This document shows, piece after piece, positions 16,131-25,201 of a stretch of DNA of 38,018 nucleotides. This stretch comes from CAZJJK01 sp964546285 (GTDB lineage: Bacteria > Spirochaetota > Spirochaetia > Treponematales > Breznakiellaceae). The first letter of the stretch is position 1; each line of letters opens with the position of its first letter. The notes beneath the pieces are model-generated. The model made no database searches. It was not told where the DNA came from and saw only the letters and a program-made list of their open reading frames with translations. The stretch covers positions 1-38,018 of the forward strand of contig CAZJJK010000019.1 in assembly GCA_964546285.1 (NCBI GenBank), read 5' to 3'. The position numbers and the translations under genes were made by a program.

Positions 16131-16400
16131 ATGAATGCTATAGTTACCGTTGTAGGCGGCGATAAAGTCGGAATCATCGCTAAGGTAAGCGCTTTTTTAG
16201 CGGATAGAAATGTCAATATAGAAGATATTACCCAAACCGTTCTTTCGGGCAATTTCGTGATGATGATGATGGTGGACTTAGCCGCCGCGACCCAGCCGCT
16301 CGCGGAACTAAAGAAGGAATTGACGGCCCTGGGCGAGGCGATGAATGTTTCTGTCAGTATGATGCATGAAGGCGTATTCAGCGCCATGCATAGAATTTAG
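16131..16400 (+). CDS. ACT-domain protein (UPF0237 type)
   Basis: The 89-residue protein is a single ACT domain: AIVTVVGGDKVGIIAKVSAF, then LADRNVNIEDITQTVLSG and a second strand-helix unit. ACT domains bind amino acids or similar ligands and regulate partners; this small stand-alone type is commonly encoded just before a UPF0210 gene, as here (9 bases apart). A strong AGGAGG precedes ATG 16131. A 12-codon upstream extension (ATG 16095) has no ribosome site and is rejected. The ligand is unknown. Confidence 0.9.
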   Translation: MNAIVTVVGGDKVGIIAKVSAFLADRNVNIEDITQTVLSGNFVMMMMVDLAAATQPLAELKKELTALGEAMNVSVSMMHEGVFSAMHRI

Positions 16401-16409
16401 GATAGCGTT

Positions 16410-17771
16410 ATGGTTTTTACACCCTTTGAGATTAAAGAAACCGTGGATATGTTTCTTAGATATAAACTTGATATTAGAGCTATAACTTTAGGCGTGTCTC
16501 TCGTGGATTGCGTGTCTTCCCACGGCGATAAAACGCGCTCCCAAATAAGGGAAAAATTGATCCGACTGGCTGGTCCTTTAGTTTCGGTCGGTGAGGCGAT
16601 AGAAGCTGAATACGGCATACCCATCATCAACAAACGGGTGTCCGTAACGCCGATCGCCCTGGTGGCCGCGGCATCAAAAGAAACGGACTATACCCCATAC
16701 GCGCTAACGCTTGACCAATTGGCTAGGGAAGTGGGAATAGATTTTGTCGGCGGCTTTTCGGCTTTGGTCCAAAAAGGAGCGACAGCTAGCGATAATACCC
16801 TTATTAGCTCCATTCCCCGCGCATTGGCGGAAACTGAGAGGGTTTGCGCTTCCATCAACGTCGCCAGTACCAAAAGCGGTATCAATATGGACGCCGTACG
16901 GGAAATGGGTCGCGTCATTAAAAAAGCGGCGGCCTTAACCGCGGATCGAGACGGTTTGGCCTGCGCTAAGCTTGTGGTCCTCTGCAACGCGCCGGAGGAC
17001 AACCCCTTCATGGCCGGCGCCTTTCATGGAGTAGGCGAGGGTGACGCTAGCCTCAATGTAGGCGTCTCAGGTCCCGGCGTCATCAAAGCGGCTCTGGAGG
17101 AGTATCGCGGCGCGTCCTTTGATGTGGTAGCGGATGTTATTAAGAAGACAGCTTTTAAGATAACTCGTATGGGCCAACTTGTGGGGATGGAAGCGGCCCG
17201 CCGTTTGGGCGTTCCTTTCGGGATACTGGACCTATCCTTAGCGCCGACCCCCGAAGTGGGCGATTCAGTGGGGAGGATTTTAGAGGAATTAGGTTTAGGC
17301 AGCGCCGGGACTCACGGTACAACCGCGGCGCTTGCCATGCTTACCGATATGGTTAAAAAAGGCGGCGTTATGGCCTCTACCCATGTAGGCGGTCTGTCCG
17401 GCGCTTTTATTCCCGTTTCCGAGGATGAGGGCATGGTCGCCGCTGTCCGCGCTGGCTCTATCGGTCTGGATAAATTAGAAGCGATGACTTCCGTATGTTC
17501 GGTCGGTTTAGATATGATCGCGCTGCCCGGCGATACGAGCGAAACTACCTTGTCGGCTATTATAGCCGATGAAATGGCTATAGGAATGATTAATAATAAA
17601 ACGACAGCGGTTCGCGTTATTCCGGTCCCCGGCAAAAAAGCCGGCGAATGGGCTCAATTTGGCGGACTGCTTGGCGCTTGCCCCATTCTTCCAATAAACG
17701 GTTTTTCCAGCGCCGCTTTTATTGAGCGGGGAGGTCGTATCCCGGCTCCCATCCATAGCTTTAGAAACTGA
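16410..17771 (+). CDS. UPF0210 (DUF711) family protein
   Basis: The 453-residue protein matches the UPF0210/DUF711 family over its whole length: the N-terminal EIKETVDMFL, ITLGVSLVDC, the NINVASTKSGINMDAV segment, FHGVGEGDASLNVGVSGPGV, the LDLSLAPTPEVGDSVGRILE segment, and the C-terminal VPGKKAGEWAQFGGLLG. Structures of this family resemble the pyruvate formate-lyase/ribonucleotide reductase barrel fold, but no activity is established. The usual length is about 450 residues, so this one is complete. It is the second gene of a pair with the ACT-domain protein, which probably regulates it or acts as its ligand-binding partner. AGGA lies upstream of ATG 16410. Confidence 0.92.
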   Translation: MVFTPFEIKETVDMFLRYKLDIRAITLGVSLVDCVSSHGDKTRSQIREKLIRLAGPLVSVGEAIEAEYGIPIINKRVSVTPIALVAAASKETDYTPYALTLDQLAREVGIDFVGGFSALVQKGATASDNTLISSIPRALAETERVCASINVASTKSGINMDAVREMGRVIKKAAALTADRDGLACAKLVVLCNAPEDNPFMAGAFHGVGEGDASLNVGVSGPGVIKAALEEYRGASFDVVADVIKKTAFKITRMGQLVGMEAARRLGVPFGILDLSLAPTPEVGDSVGRILEELGLGSAGTHGTTAALAMLTDMVKKGGVMASTHVGGLSGAFIPVSEDEGMVAAVRAGSIGLDKLEAMTSVCSVGLDMIALPGDTSETTLSAIIADEMAIGMINNKTTAVRVIPVPGKKAGEWAQFGGLLGACPILPINGFSSAAFIERGGRIPAPIHSFRN

Positions 17772-17795
17772 GACGCTAAAGGAGCGTCCTTATTT
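17772..17795 (+). terminator. Probable terminator after the UPF0210 gene
   Basis: A 6-bp stem (GACGCT, loop AAAGG, AGCGTC) directly after the stop codon is followed by CTTATTT. The remaining bases to 18049 hold no gene and no clear promoter that I can assign. Confidence 0.45.
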
Positions 17796-18049
17796 GCCCC
17801 TTGTTAGATATGGCTTTAGGATCGATAATAGAAAAGAGTCTGGCCGCTTTTTTATGAATTTTAGCGGCTCCAACTGTTGTTTCTGAGCTATCTTTAGCCG
17901 CGAACGATACATGATTGAGGATAAAATCTCGCTTGACCTAGTAAGCCGAGGTTCTCTCCAAACGCCAATATCGATTTAAAGGCGTCTTAGCTTTTTGATG
18001 GAAGCTGTGTTTTGAAAACAAGCTGGACGGATAACGCGAAGGGGTAACT

Positions 18050-19663
18050 ATGCGAAACAAGCGATTTATTGACAGATTTGCCCAAGCCGATTCGGAGACG
18101 CGTAAAAAAGCGCCGATGCTACGCGGTATTCTTGTGTTTATTGTTGTTCTTCTGCCTATTTTAGCGCTGAGCGATTTCCTTACCGGCGACATCGTTAACG
18201 CGATTACGGAGCTTGTCGCTCTTATCGTTTTTCTCGTGGCAACGTTAACTCTCTATGCCAGCCGCTATAAATTGGCTTCCCAAATATCCATTATTAGCGC
18301 CGTCGTCATGATGCTTCTTTTATCATTTCAAATGACGGAAGTGAATTTGATTTTTCTGAATCGTAACGCCGGATATTACTTAATCGCTTTGACCTTTTCC
18401 GTTCTTTTCGTTCCGGATAAGCGGTTCTCCATCGCTTTGGCCGCTTTCCTTAACGCGGCCTTGATCGCTTTCGCTATTTTTCGTTTGCTCCCGGCCGGTG
18501 TCCCTATCATAAACCTGTTGAATCAAACAATAGTCGCCTTGGCCGTTCTGAATGTCGTTACGGTGTTTGTTATGTTAGCGGGCCGGATCGCCTCGGATGT
18601 CAATAAGGAGCTTCTCGATGAACGCGCGACCAGCGCCGAAAAAGCCGAACGCTTAACGGCGGCTGTTGAAAGCGCTCAAGCGAATCTTAACGCGACTGGC
18701 CAGCTTTCAGTCCAGACTGGCGAAATCCGCCGCCTTATCCATGAAGCGGTGGACGCCGTGGAAACTATTGAAAAGAGAGTCGCGGAGTTAGAGGATGCGG
18801 GCAAGGCTTCTTCACAAGAGGTTGTTAGGATAGGCAGCCGCATTCATGACCTTAATCATAGTATAGAGGAGCAATCCACGGCGCAGATTCAGTCCTCGGC
18901 ATCCATCAATCAGATGGTAGCGTCTGTGAAAACCGTCGCGGATTCAGCCACCCGCCGTCGGTCGGCTATGGAAAAGTTATCTGGTACCGCGGATGGCGGC
19001 TTAACCCGTCTTGATTCTTTGCTTGGTTTTATCGCGAAGATTGAGGGCAGCATTGGTTCTATCCAGGGGATGGTGGATATCATCAACGGTATCGCGGGAT
19101 CCACCAATTTGTTATCCATGAACGCCGCTATAGAAGCCGCCCACGCCGGGGACGCGGGGCGCGGTTTTGCCGTGGTGGCTGAGGAAATTCGTAAATTGGC
19201 CGACAATTCAGGAAAGAACGCCAAAGAAATTGGCCGCCAGCTTAAGGAAGTTATCAGTTATATAACTCAGGCGGCTGACGCTTCCGGTCGTACAAAAGAG
19301 TCTTTTGGAGAAATTCATCAGGAAATTGGCGGTGTTATAGACGCCTTCCGCGAAATAACCGACGCGACTAGTGAGTTGGCTGAGGGCGGACGGCAAATTT
19401 TAGAGGCGCTTGAAACCTTGAGCAAAATGTCCGGACGGGTTAAGAACGGCGGATCAGAAATTGGCGCCGCTCAAACGATGCTGGTTGAGTTGCAGCTAAA
19501 ATACCGGCAGAACCTGGAGGCCTTAAGCAAGGACGCTGATATAGTCAGAGAAAGGAACCTAACGGTGTTGGACGCGGCGAAACAGGTGGAGAGCGTTGGG
19601 GAACAGGCGGCAAGCGAAGCGAAACAGCTTCATGAGGCTATTTTAGGCGGCCAACGGGCATAG
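18050..19663 (+). CDS. Methyl-accepting chemotaxis protein with six-helix membrane domain
   Basis: The 537-residue receptor feeds the chemotaxis pathway (CheA/CheW). The first 190 residues contain about six hydrophobic segments with only short loops, so there is no large periplasmic sensing domain. No clear HAMP domain is visible. The cytoplasmic part is a long coiled coil with the highly conserved hairpin tip IINGIAGSTNLLSMNAAIEA followed by AGRGFAVVAEEIRKLAD. The tip has Gly-Ser-Thr and Leu-Ser-Met where the classic motif has Gln-Thr and Leu-Ala-Leu. The signal is probably sensed within or at the membrane. AAGGGG precedes ATG 18050. It appears monocistronic: 278 bases precede it, and the next gene starts 51 bases later. 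Confidence 0.93.
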   Translation: MRNKRFIDRFAQADSETRKKAPMLRGILVFIVVLLPILALSDFLTGDIVNAITELVALIVFLVATLTLYASRYKLASQISIISAVVMMLLLSFQMTEVNLIFLNRNAGYYLIALTFSVLFVPDKRFSIALAAFLNAALIAFAIFRLLPAGVPIINLLNQTIVALAVLNVVTVFVMLAGRIASDVNKELLDERATSAEKAERLTAAVESAQANLNATGQLSVQTGEIRRLIHEAVDAVETIEKRVAELEDAGKASSQEVVRIGSRIHDLNHSIEEQSTAQIQSSASINQMVASVKTVADSATRRRSAMEKLSGTADGGLTRLDSLLGFIAKIEGSIGSIQGMVDIINGIAGSTNLLSMNAAIEAAHAGDAGRGFAVVAEEIRKLADNSGKNAKEIGRQLKEVISYITQAADASGRTKESFGEIHQEIGGVIDAFREITDATSELAEGGRQILEALETLSKMSGRVKNGGSEIGAAQTMLVELQLKYRQNLEALSKDADIVRERNLTVLDAAKQVESVGEQAASEAKQLHEAILGGQRA

Positions 19664-19714
19664 CGCTTTAACGCCGCCCTATAAAAATTACGCGGGATCG
19701 TTTACAGTGAGCTT

Positions 19715-20317
19715 ATGAACAAAGAATTTCTACCCTATAACACGGTGCGCAACAACGCTTTGAAATTAGCTCACCGCATACGTTTGGACGGGTTTATCCC
19801 GGATGTAATTTACGTTTCGTTGCGCGGCGGCGCCTATCTTGGCAATGTTATCAGCGAGTATTTCAAACTGTTCAAAAAAGAGGGGCGGCCCGTCTATTAC
19901 GCGGCGGTAGTCGCGCGTTCCTATACCGATATCCGTCAGCAGGAACGGGTGATGGTGGATGGCTGGACTTACGCGCCGGAACATCTGCGTTCTGGCGATA
20001 AGGTGCTCCTTATTGATGATATTTTTGATACCGGGCGGACGATCAACCGACTCGTGGAGATTATTTTAGAGAAAGGCATACCGCGCCGCGATATAAAAGT
20101 AGCGGTACATGATTATAAATATTTCTTTGATAAAGCGGAGCAGTTGCCGATTCATCCAGACTACTGGTGTCGGAAACACGAACTCAGCGTTGATGATGAC
20201 GATTGTTGGATACATTATTTAAGTCATGAATTGATCGGCTTAAGCGCTGAAGAATTGGAAAATCATTATTTCGCGGAAGATGAGGAACTTCGTTCGGTGT
20301 TTGTCCCGCCGCGCTAG
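19715..20317 (+). CDS. Phosphoribosyltransferase-fold protein
   Basis: The 200-residue protein carries the PRPP-binding motif VLLIDDIFDTGRT at about residues 97-109 and an N-terminal VIYVSLRGGAYLGNV strand-loop, the layout of type I phosphoribosyltransferases of the hypoxanthine/xanthine-guanine group. Such enzymes join a purine base to PRPP for salvage, but the base specificity is not clear from the C-terminal part (DYWCRKHELSVDDDDCWIHY). It could also be a regulatory PRTase. The beta-helix gene begins 8 bases after its stop with its own AGGAGG site, so it is probably the first gene of the run to 26922. No strong ribosome site precedes ATG 19715. Confidence 0.8.
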   Translation: MNKEFLPYNTVRNNALKLAHRIRLDGFIPDVIYVSLRGGAYLGNVISEYFKLFKKEGRPVYYAAVVARSYTDIRQQERVMVDGWTYAPEHLRSGDKVLLIDDIFDTGRTINRLVEIILEKGIPRRDIKVAVHDYKYFFDKAEQLPIHPDYWCRKHELSVDDDDCWIHYLSHELIGLSAEELENHYFAEDEELRSVFVPPR

Positions 20318-20325
20318 GAGGTTTA

Positions 20326-23300
20326 ATGGCTTTTGCCGAGCTTCGCTTCGCCGCTGTCTTATTAGCAGGGCTTGTCGCTTCTAATAGCTTCGCTGATCCG
20401 ATTATGACAAACGCCAAGAGCGGCCGTTTCCGTGAAGATCGGACTTTTTGGTTTTCGGTTGGGGAAGACGAAAGGCTCCGTGTTAAATTGGATGGTTCGG
20501 AGCGCTATTATGGTCCTGGACCGGTTTCGGTGGATCTTTTTGCCCAAGAAGGCGCGACCGCCGCGTATATTGTCCAGGCCGAACGTTCTCCATCGCCGCC
20601 GGAACAAAGCGTTTTAGAGAGCGTCAGTTTCGATGTCGTTATTGATAAGACAGCGCCTTCAATCCCCGTAATCTCGGCACTTCCATCCGCCAGCGGATGG
20701 AAGCTTAGCTTCTCTTCTTCGGCCGCCGATGAACGGGTGGACGCCGTGATTGACGCCGATGGTACGCTGTCGCGTTGGAGCGCCGTAACTGGTACCCGCT
20801 ATGTCGAAGCCAGGCGGATAGCCGGTTTCGCGTGGGCGGTGGACGCCGCCGGGAATGTGTCAGACTTAACAAAATTTTCTTATGAACCGTTTGAGATCGC
20901 TATAGCCAACCCAATCCCAGGGTTATGGGCTAACCGGCAAAGTCTTGTCGTTAAGGCTTCCGGCGCCGCTGAAATATTTTGGAACGCCGATGGTAACGAT
21001 CCTCTAGGACCGAACGGGATCGCTTATACGGGTCCTTGCTTAATCGATAAGATAGGCGTCATAAGCGTAAAGGTAGCCGCGCGTTCACCGGATGGCAGAA
21101 TTGAATGGGCGGAAACGACCTATGTCGCCACTGATGAAGCGAAAGCCGATACTAGCGCCCTAAGAAGCTTGGAGCTGAACGGGATAGGTACCGAAGCGGC
21201 TGTGACCCTGCCAAAAGCGTACTCTTGGAAGCGGATGGCTAGCTCTTCGGTGGATAAGGCCGCCGAAAGTGTTCGCGTTGCCGAGGGAGGGGAAACTCTC
21301 GTTTTACGAGCGGTAGCCGGCGTAGAACGCTATCTTCCCATGGAATTGACCAGTGGTAGCGGAACCAAAGCACGGTTTTTATTTAGTTTACGCGGTGCGG
21401 TTTGGGCAAAGGCGGTGGAGACTGATTATGGCGACTTTACCGAAAAACAAATAGCGGCTGGTGTCGCGACGCTCTATTCGGTCGCCCGGCTACGTCTTAT
21501 TGGAGCGCCCAGCGAAGCTTGCCGTTTGCTATATGCTGATGGTGTTTGGCGCCCCTTTATCGAACCCGTACTTGTTCCGGAGGACGGCGGGGTTTTTTAT
21601 TACCTACGCGAGTCCGATGAGCGCGCAAAGCAGCTAAGCGTCGCGTTTTCTCCTTTACGGGAAACTATGGGCTATGCGGCTTTTCCCGCTAGCGCTATCG
21701 CCGATGGCGCCATCAGCGCTGGCGAAGTCGTTTTGACCGGCGGCGAAGGCGGTTCCCGATTTTTCCTTTCGGCGCGTAAGCCCAATCAAGCCTTAACGGG
21801 GGCTGAGACTGTCGTTCTGGCGGAATTGGAGCGGGACGAACGTTTGGCGCTGGATGTTTGCGATGGCGAAGAGCTGATCTGGACGGTGAGTGCCCTAGGC
21901 GGTCAACAAAAAGCCCAATGGCTTATAGACCGTTCCGTTCCCGAGACGCCGGTATTAGCCGCGCCGGAAGAAGGGTCCTGGTTGGCCATGCCAGTAAGTG
22001 TCAGCGCGCTAAGCTCCGAAGGCCGGATTGAAGGTTTTATTTATGAAAAGACGAATGATGGAGTGGAGCGAGAAATACCGTATCATCCTTCTATAACGCT
22101 ATCAGGGTCGCTTAGCGGGCCCGCCGAATATAGAGTGAAACTCTGGGTTGTCGATGACGCCGGTAATGTGGGACCAAGCGCCACACGCTCTTTTACCGTT
22201 GACGCGACAAGCGTTTATGTTAGATCTTCGCCACCCTTTGATACCGCTGTCAAAGCGGACGGTTCGCGGGCCGCTCCTTTCCCAGATCTTGACTCAGCTC
22301 TTTCGTTGGCGGCTCAAAGCCAGCGAAAACGTGTGTTAGTGGCGGGGGAGGTTCTTTTATCGGCGGCTGTCATCGTGCCTGAGGGGGTGTTGATAGCCGG
22401 GACCCAGGATGGGCTCTGGTCCTCGGGCTCCGGACAGGCTAAGGTCCGTGTGGCAAGCGGCGCCAAATTTATTCTGTCAGAGGGTTCCACCGTTTTTCGG
22501 GATCTTCGCTTTATCTATGAGGACGAACAGACTTCCCCTCTGTTTGACCTTAGGAATGGCGCATTAAGCTTAGAAAAAACGAGCGTTAACGCAAAAGCGG
22601 GCGGAGGGGAAGCGCTTATCGTGGGGAAAAACAGCGCTATAACGGCGACAGACTGCGAATTGTATGGTACTGGAGCGCTTATCAAGACTGAAGGCGGCGT
22701 CTTGACCTTAACGGAATGTTATCTTGTATCGGAAACTAAAGCTAGAACAACAGCCATCCTACTTGATAATACAGCGGCCAAGATAACGGATACGCGCGTT
22801 GAAGCCTTTGGATCCGTGGCCGTCGCGCTTGATGCTCGGGGCGCTCAGCTTAAATTCGATAAGGCTTATATCTTGGTTAAGGGAGCTTCCGCTACCGCGC
22901 TCATGGCCAGCGGGGTGCAATTTGAAGCGAATGAGTTAAGCGTCCAGGCAAATGGACTTCATTATGGCGCGGGTGCCGTGTTGAGAAGCGTTTCGGGGAG
23001 TTGGACAAAAGGCGCGGCGGCCGCGGCTGGCAGAGACGCCGCCACGCTAAGTTTTGAGCGTGACGTAGCTTTCCGTATGGAAAAAGTGGCTGTTAGTGTC
23101 GCGGCCGATGGCGTCGCCCGGGGTATCCAAGGCAGCGGCGGTTTGCCTGAGCTTCATTCTTGCATTTTTTCTTTTCAAGGCGCCGCCATTGACGCCGCCG
23201 ATGACGCTGAAGCCTTAGCTGGATCAGAGCCTAAATCGGCTTCTATCTCGGATTGCGTATTCCGCGATTTCGGCTTTTTTTGGACTGGAATACCGGCTCC

Positions 23301-23382
23301 CTCTGGACTGGACTTATTTAATCGGCTTTATGCTCCATCACAGCAGGCGAACCGTTGGGAGTCGGATAGGGTAAAGCGTTGA
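20326..23382 (+). CDS. Large secreted right-handed beta-helix/repeat protein, function unknown
   Basis: The 1018-residue protein begins with a signal peptide (RFAAVLLAGLVASNSFA). Residues 20-640 contain several Ig-like/bacterial repeat segments. One near 210-265 (IFWNADGNDPLGPNGIAYTG) resembles the chitobiase C-terminal-type fold often found in surface proteins, and others end in DAAGNVS or DDAGNVG. From about 640 a parallel beta-helix follows, opening with SRAAPFPDLDSALSLAA, as in DUF1565-type proteins, and running through many short strand turns (ITATDCELYG, LTLTECYLVS, ISDCVF). It is likely periplasmic or surface-exposed; a binding or structural role is inferred. No catalytic motif was seen. 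AGGAGG precedes ATG 20326, and its stop overlaps the next start. Confidence 0.8.
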   Translation: MAFAELRFAAVLLAGLVASNSFADPIMTNAKSGRFREDRTFWFSVGEDERLRVKLDGSERYYGPGPVSVDLFAQEGATAAYIVQAERSPSPPEQSVLESVSFDVVIDKTAPSIPVISALPSASGWKLSFSSSAADERVDAVIDADGTLSRWSAVTGTRYVEARRIAGFAWAVDAAGNVSDLTKFSYEPFEIAIANPIPGLWANRQSLVVKASGAAEIFWNADGNDPLGPNGIAYTGPCLIDKIGVISVKVAARSPDGRIEWAETTYVATDEAKADTSALRSLELNGIGTEAAVTLPKAYSWKRMASSSVDKAAESVRVAEGGETLVLRAVAGVERYLPMELTSGSGTKARFLFSLRGAVWAKAVETDYGDFTEKQIAAGVATLYSVARLRLIGAPSEACRLLYADGVWRPFIEPVLVPEDGGVFYYLRESDERAKQLSVAFSPLRETMGYAAFPASAIADGAISAGEVVLTGGEGGSRFFLSARKPNQALTGAETVVLAELERDERLALDVCDGEELIWTVSALGGQQKAQWLIDRSVPETPVLAAPEEGSWLAMPVSVSALSSEGRIEGFIYEKTNDGVEREIPYHPSITLSGSLSGPAEYRVKLWVVDDAGNVGPSATRSFTVDATSVYVRSSPPFDTAVKADGSRAAPFPDLDSALSLAAQSQRKRVLVAGEVLLSAAVIVPEGVLIAGTQDGLWSSGSGQAKVRVASGAKFILSEGSTVFRDLRFIYEDEQTSPLFDLRNGALSLEKTSVNAKAGGGEALIVGKNSAITATDCELYGTGALIKTEGGVLTLTECYLVSETKARTTAILLDNTAAKITDTRVEAFGSVAVALDARGAQLKFDKAYILVKGASATALMASGVQFEANELSVQANGLHYGAGAVLRSVSGSWTKGAAAAAGRDAATLSFERDVAFRMEKVAVSVAADGVARGIQGSGGLPELHSCIFSFQGAAIDAADDAEALAGSEPKSASISDCVFRDFGFFWTGIPAPSGLDLFNRLYAPSQQANRWESDRVKR

Positions 23383-25139
23383 GGCTAAGCCGCTTAACGA
23401 CTTTGCTAACACTTTTCCGCGTCGGCTGCGGTTTATGCGCGCTGGATTTGGAAACGGTTTTTTCCTTTTTACCTAAAACCGAATACCGCGTCGTCATTGA
23501 TAAACTGGAAACCATAGCCTCCTTACGCGGCGAGTTGCGGGAAATAGACAAGCTAAACCGCGAACTGGCCGTTCAGGCTTCTCGTTCAGCGACGCTTATG
23601 GCCGCCTTGCTGACGCCTTCCTCCTTAGCGGATACATCGATGGCCGCTTTACGCTTTTTGGAAAATATCCATAGCCAGGGTTCACGGGCGATTGACGCCG
23701 CTCGCTTGAGCGACCTCCGTCGGCTTGCCTGGGAAACCGCGCGAATGGTATCGGCGCGGCGCATCGCTTTATCAGAAACGGACAAGTACCGCAGCGCTTT
23801 AGTACTTGAGGCTGATATTGAAGTTGAGGGACAGGCTTTAACTGGCGCGCTTGAACGCTATTTAAGCGCTTTATCGGTAGCGGAGCTTGTCGCTTTGGAA
23901 GCTATATTCTCACAAGCCATAAGCGATCACCCTTCCTGTCCACAAGCCGCTTTTCAAGCGCTGAGAAGCGCGGCCCTTAAATTGGATGAAATCGGCTTGA
24001 GAGCGTGGGTCAGCTTAAGCGCTGGCGCTTCACCCTTCGCTATAGCGGCGGCCAAAGCGGTTGACATTAGCGATGATCCCGCTTTTAGCCAAGCCTTTGA
24101 TTTTTTCGCGCGGATGATGGAAACGACGTGTTTGACCTCCGTTTATCCGGCTTCGCAGGCGGCCCTTTGGTATATAGACAAAGGGAAAGAAAGACCAGGG
24201 CCGCAAGCTTTACTATCGTATAACAGCTTTTTTGTGGACGCGGCCGCCCTAGGCGCTGATGTCATAGAGGCGGCCTTAGTTAACGACGAAGCCTTGGCAA
24301 ACGCTTTTTGGAGCTTACTGTCATTAACCTGGGTGGCTTACATACGCTCTCCCGCCGCGTTTTGTGATGAAATAGGCTTGGATGAAGCGGCTCTAAAAGC
24401 CGTCTTCGCTAAAGCCTGGCTTATGTTTCCCGAAGCAGGAAATCGGGTTCTTCCTTCACTGGATTTCGAGGCTATCCGTTTAGTTGAGGCGGCTTCGGAC
24501 GCCTTGCGCGAGGATAAGGATAGCGTGAGGGCGCTTACGGCCGTTTTAGCGCTGCGCGCTAGTCCCGCCGCGTCCTTCGCCCTCGGTTCTGGCGAACGGT
24601 ATCAAAAAGCGGCGCGGGCAGCCGTAGACTCTTTGTCCGCCTGGCTTTCAGCCGCGCTTGAAGCCGCCGCCCTCACACTGAGCGAACGCTATCCCCACGC
24701 TAAAATTCTGCTGTCTTTTGGGGGAATAGGCGAGAATAACGCCGTTTCCGATATTATGCTTATCGGAGAAATCGAATATGAAGACGGCTTAAGCGCGCCC
24801 CTCGCGTCATCGGAACTGGAGGAGCTGGTAAACCCTTTGTTGGCCGCCAAGCTTTCCGTTCCTAAGCTAGCGGCGTCATGGCGTTTGTCTTTCACCTTGC
24901 CGGTGTTTTTAAACGGGGGCCTGGTTGACGCTGAGACGCTGGCCCTAATAATGAACGGTCGCGCTTCTCCGCCTGATTCGTTTTATGGGCTGTCGGAAAG
25001 GCTCGCCTCCCTCTGGGGAGTACCGGAAGCTTTTGTCAGAGGGCTAGCTAAGACGGACCGTTTCATCCTTTTATTCGATATCAGCCGTCTTCTTGGCCAC
25101 GACTTTATGTTGCCAGCCTATGATGCTGGCGCCTGGTAA
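23379..25139 (+). CDS. Secreted, Ala-rich helical orphan protein
   Basis: I do not recognise this 586-residue protein. Its start codon TTG overlaps the stop of the beta-helix gene (TTGA), a typical coupled arrangement, with GGATAGGG upstream. The N-terminus (SRLTTLLTLFRVGCGLCALD) looks like a signal peptide. The rest is rich in Ala, Leu and Ser with many predicted helices (for example GELREIDKLNRELAVQ, ALEAAALTLSERYPHA), and the last 150 residues look more mixed, with KILLSFGGIGENNAVSD and DRFILLFDISRLLGHDF. No catalytic motif was identified. Its position between a secreted beta-helix protein and a lipoprotein suggests a shared envelope role. Confidence 0.72.
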   Translation: MRLSRLTTLLTLFRVGCGLCALDLETVFSFLPKTEYRVVIDKLETIASLRGELREIDKLNRELAVQASRSATLMAALLTPSSLADTSMAALRFLENIHSQGSRAIDAARLSDLRRLAWETARMVSARRIALSETDKYRSALVLEADIEVEGQALTGALERYLSALSVAELVALEAIFSQAISDHPSCPQAAFQALRSAALKLDEIGLRAWVSLSAGASPFAIAAAKAVDISDDPAFSQAFDFFARMMETTCLTSVYPASQAALWYIDKGKERPGPQALLSYNSFFVDAAALGADVIEAALVNDEALANAFWSLLSLTWVAYIRSPAAFCDEIGLDEAALKAVFAKAWLMFPEAGNRVLPSLDFEAIRLVEAASDALREDKDSVRALTAVLALRASPAASFALGSGERYQKAARAAVDSLSAWLSAALEAAALTLSERYPHAKILLSFGGIGENNAVSDIMLIGEIEYEDGLSAPLASSELEELVNPLLAAKLSVPKLAASWRLSFTLPVFLNGGLVDAETLALIMNGRASPPDSFYGLSERLASLWGVPEAFVRGLAKTDRFILLFDISRLLGHDFMLPAYDAGAW

Positions 25140-25201
25140 GCTAATCGGCTTTATCGTGGTATATAGCTAATTATTTGTGCGAAAAGGAGGGAAGCCGGTC
25201 T

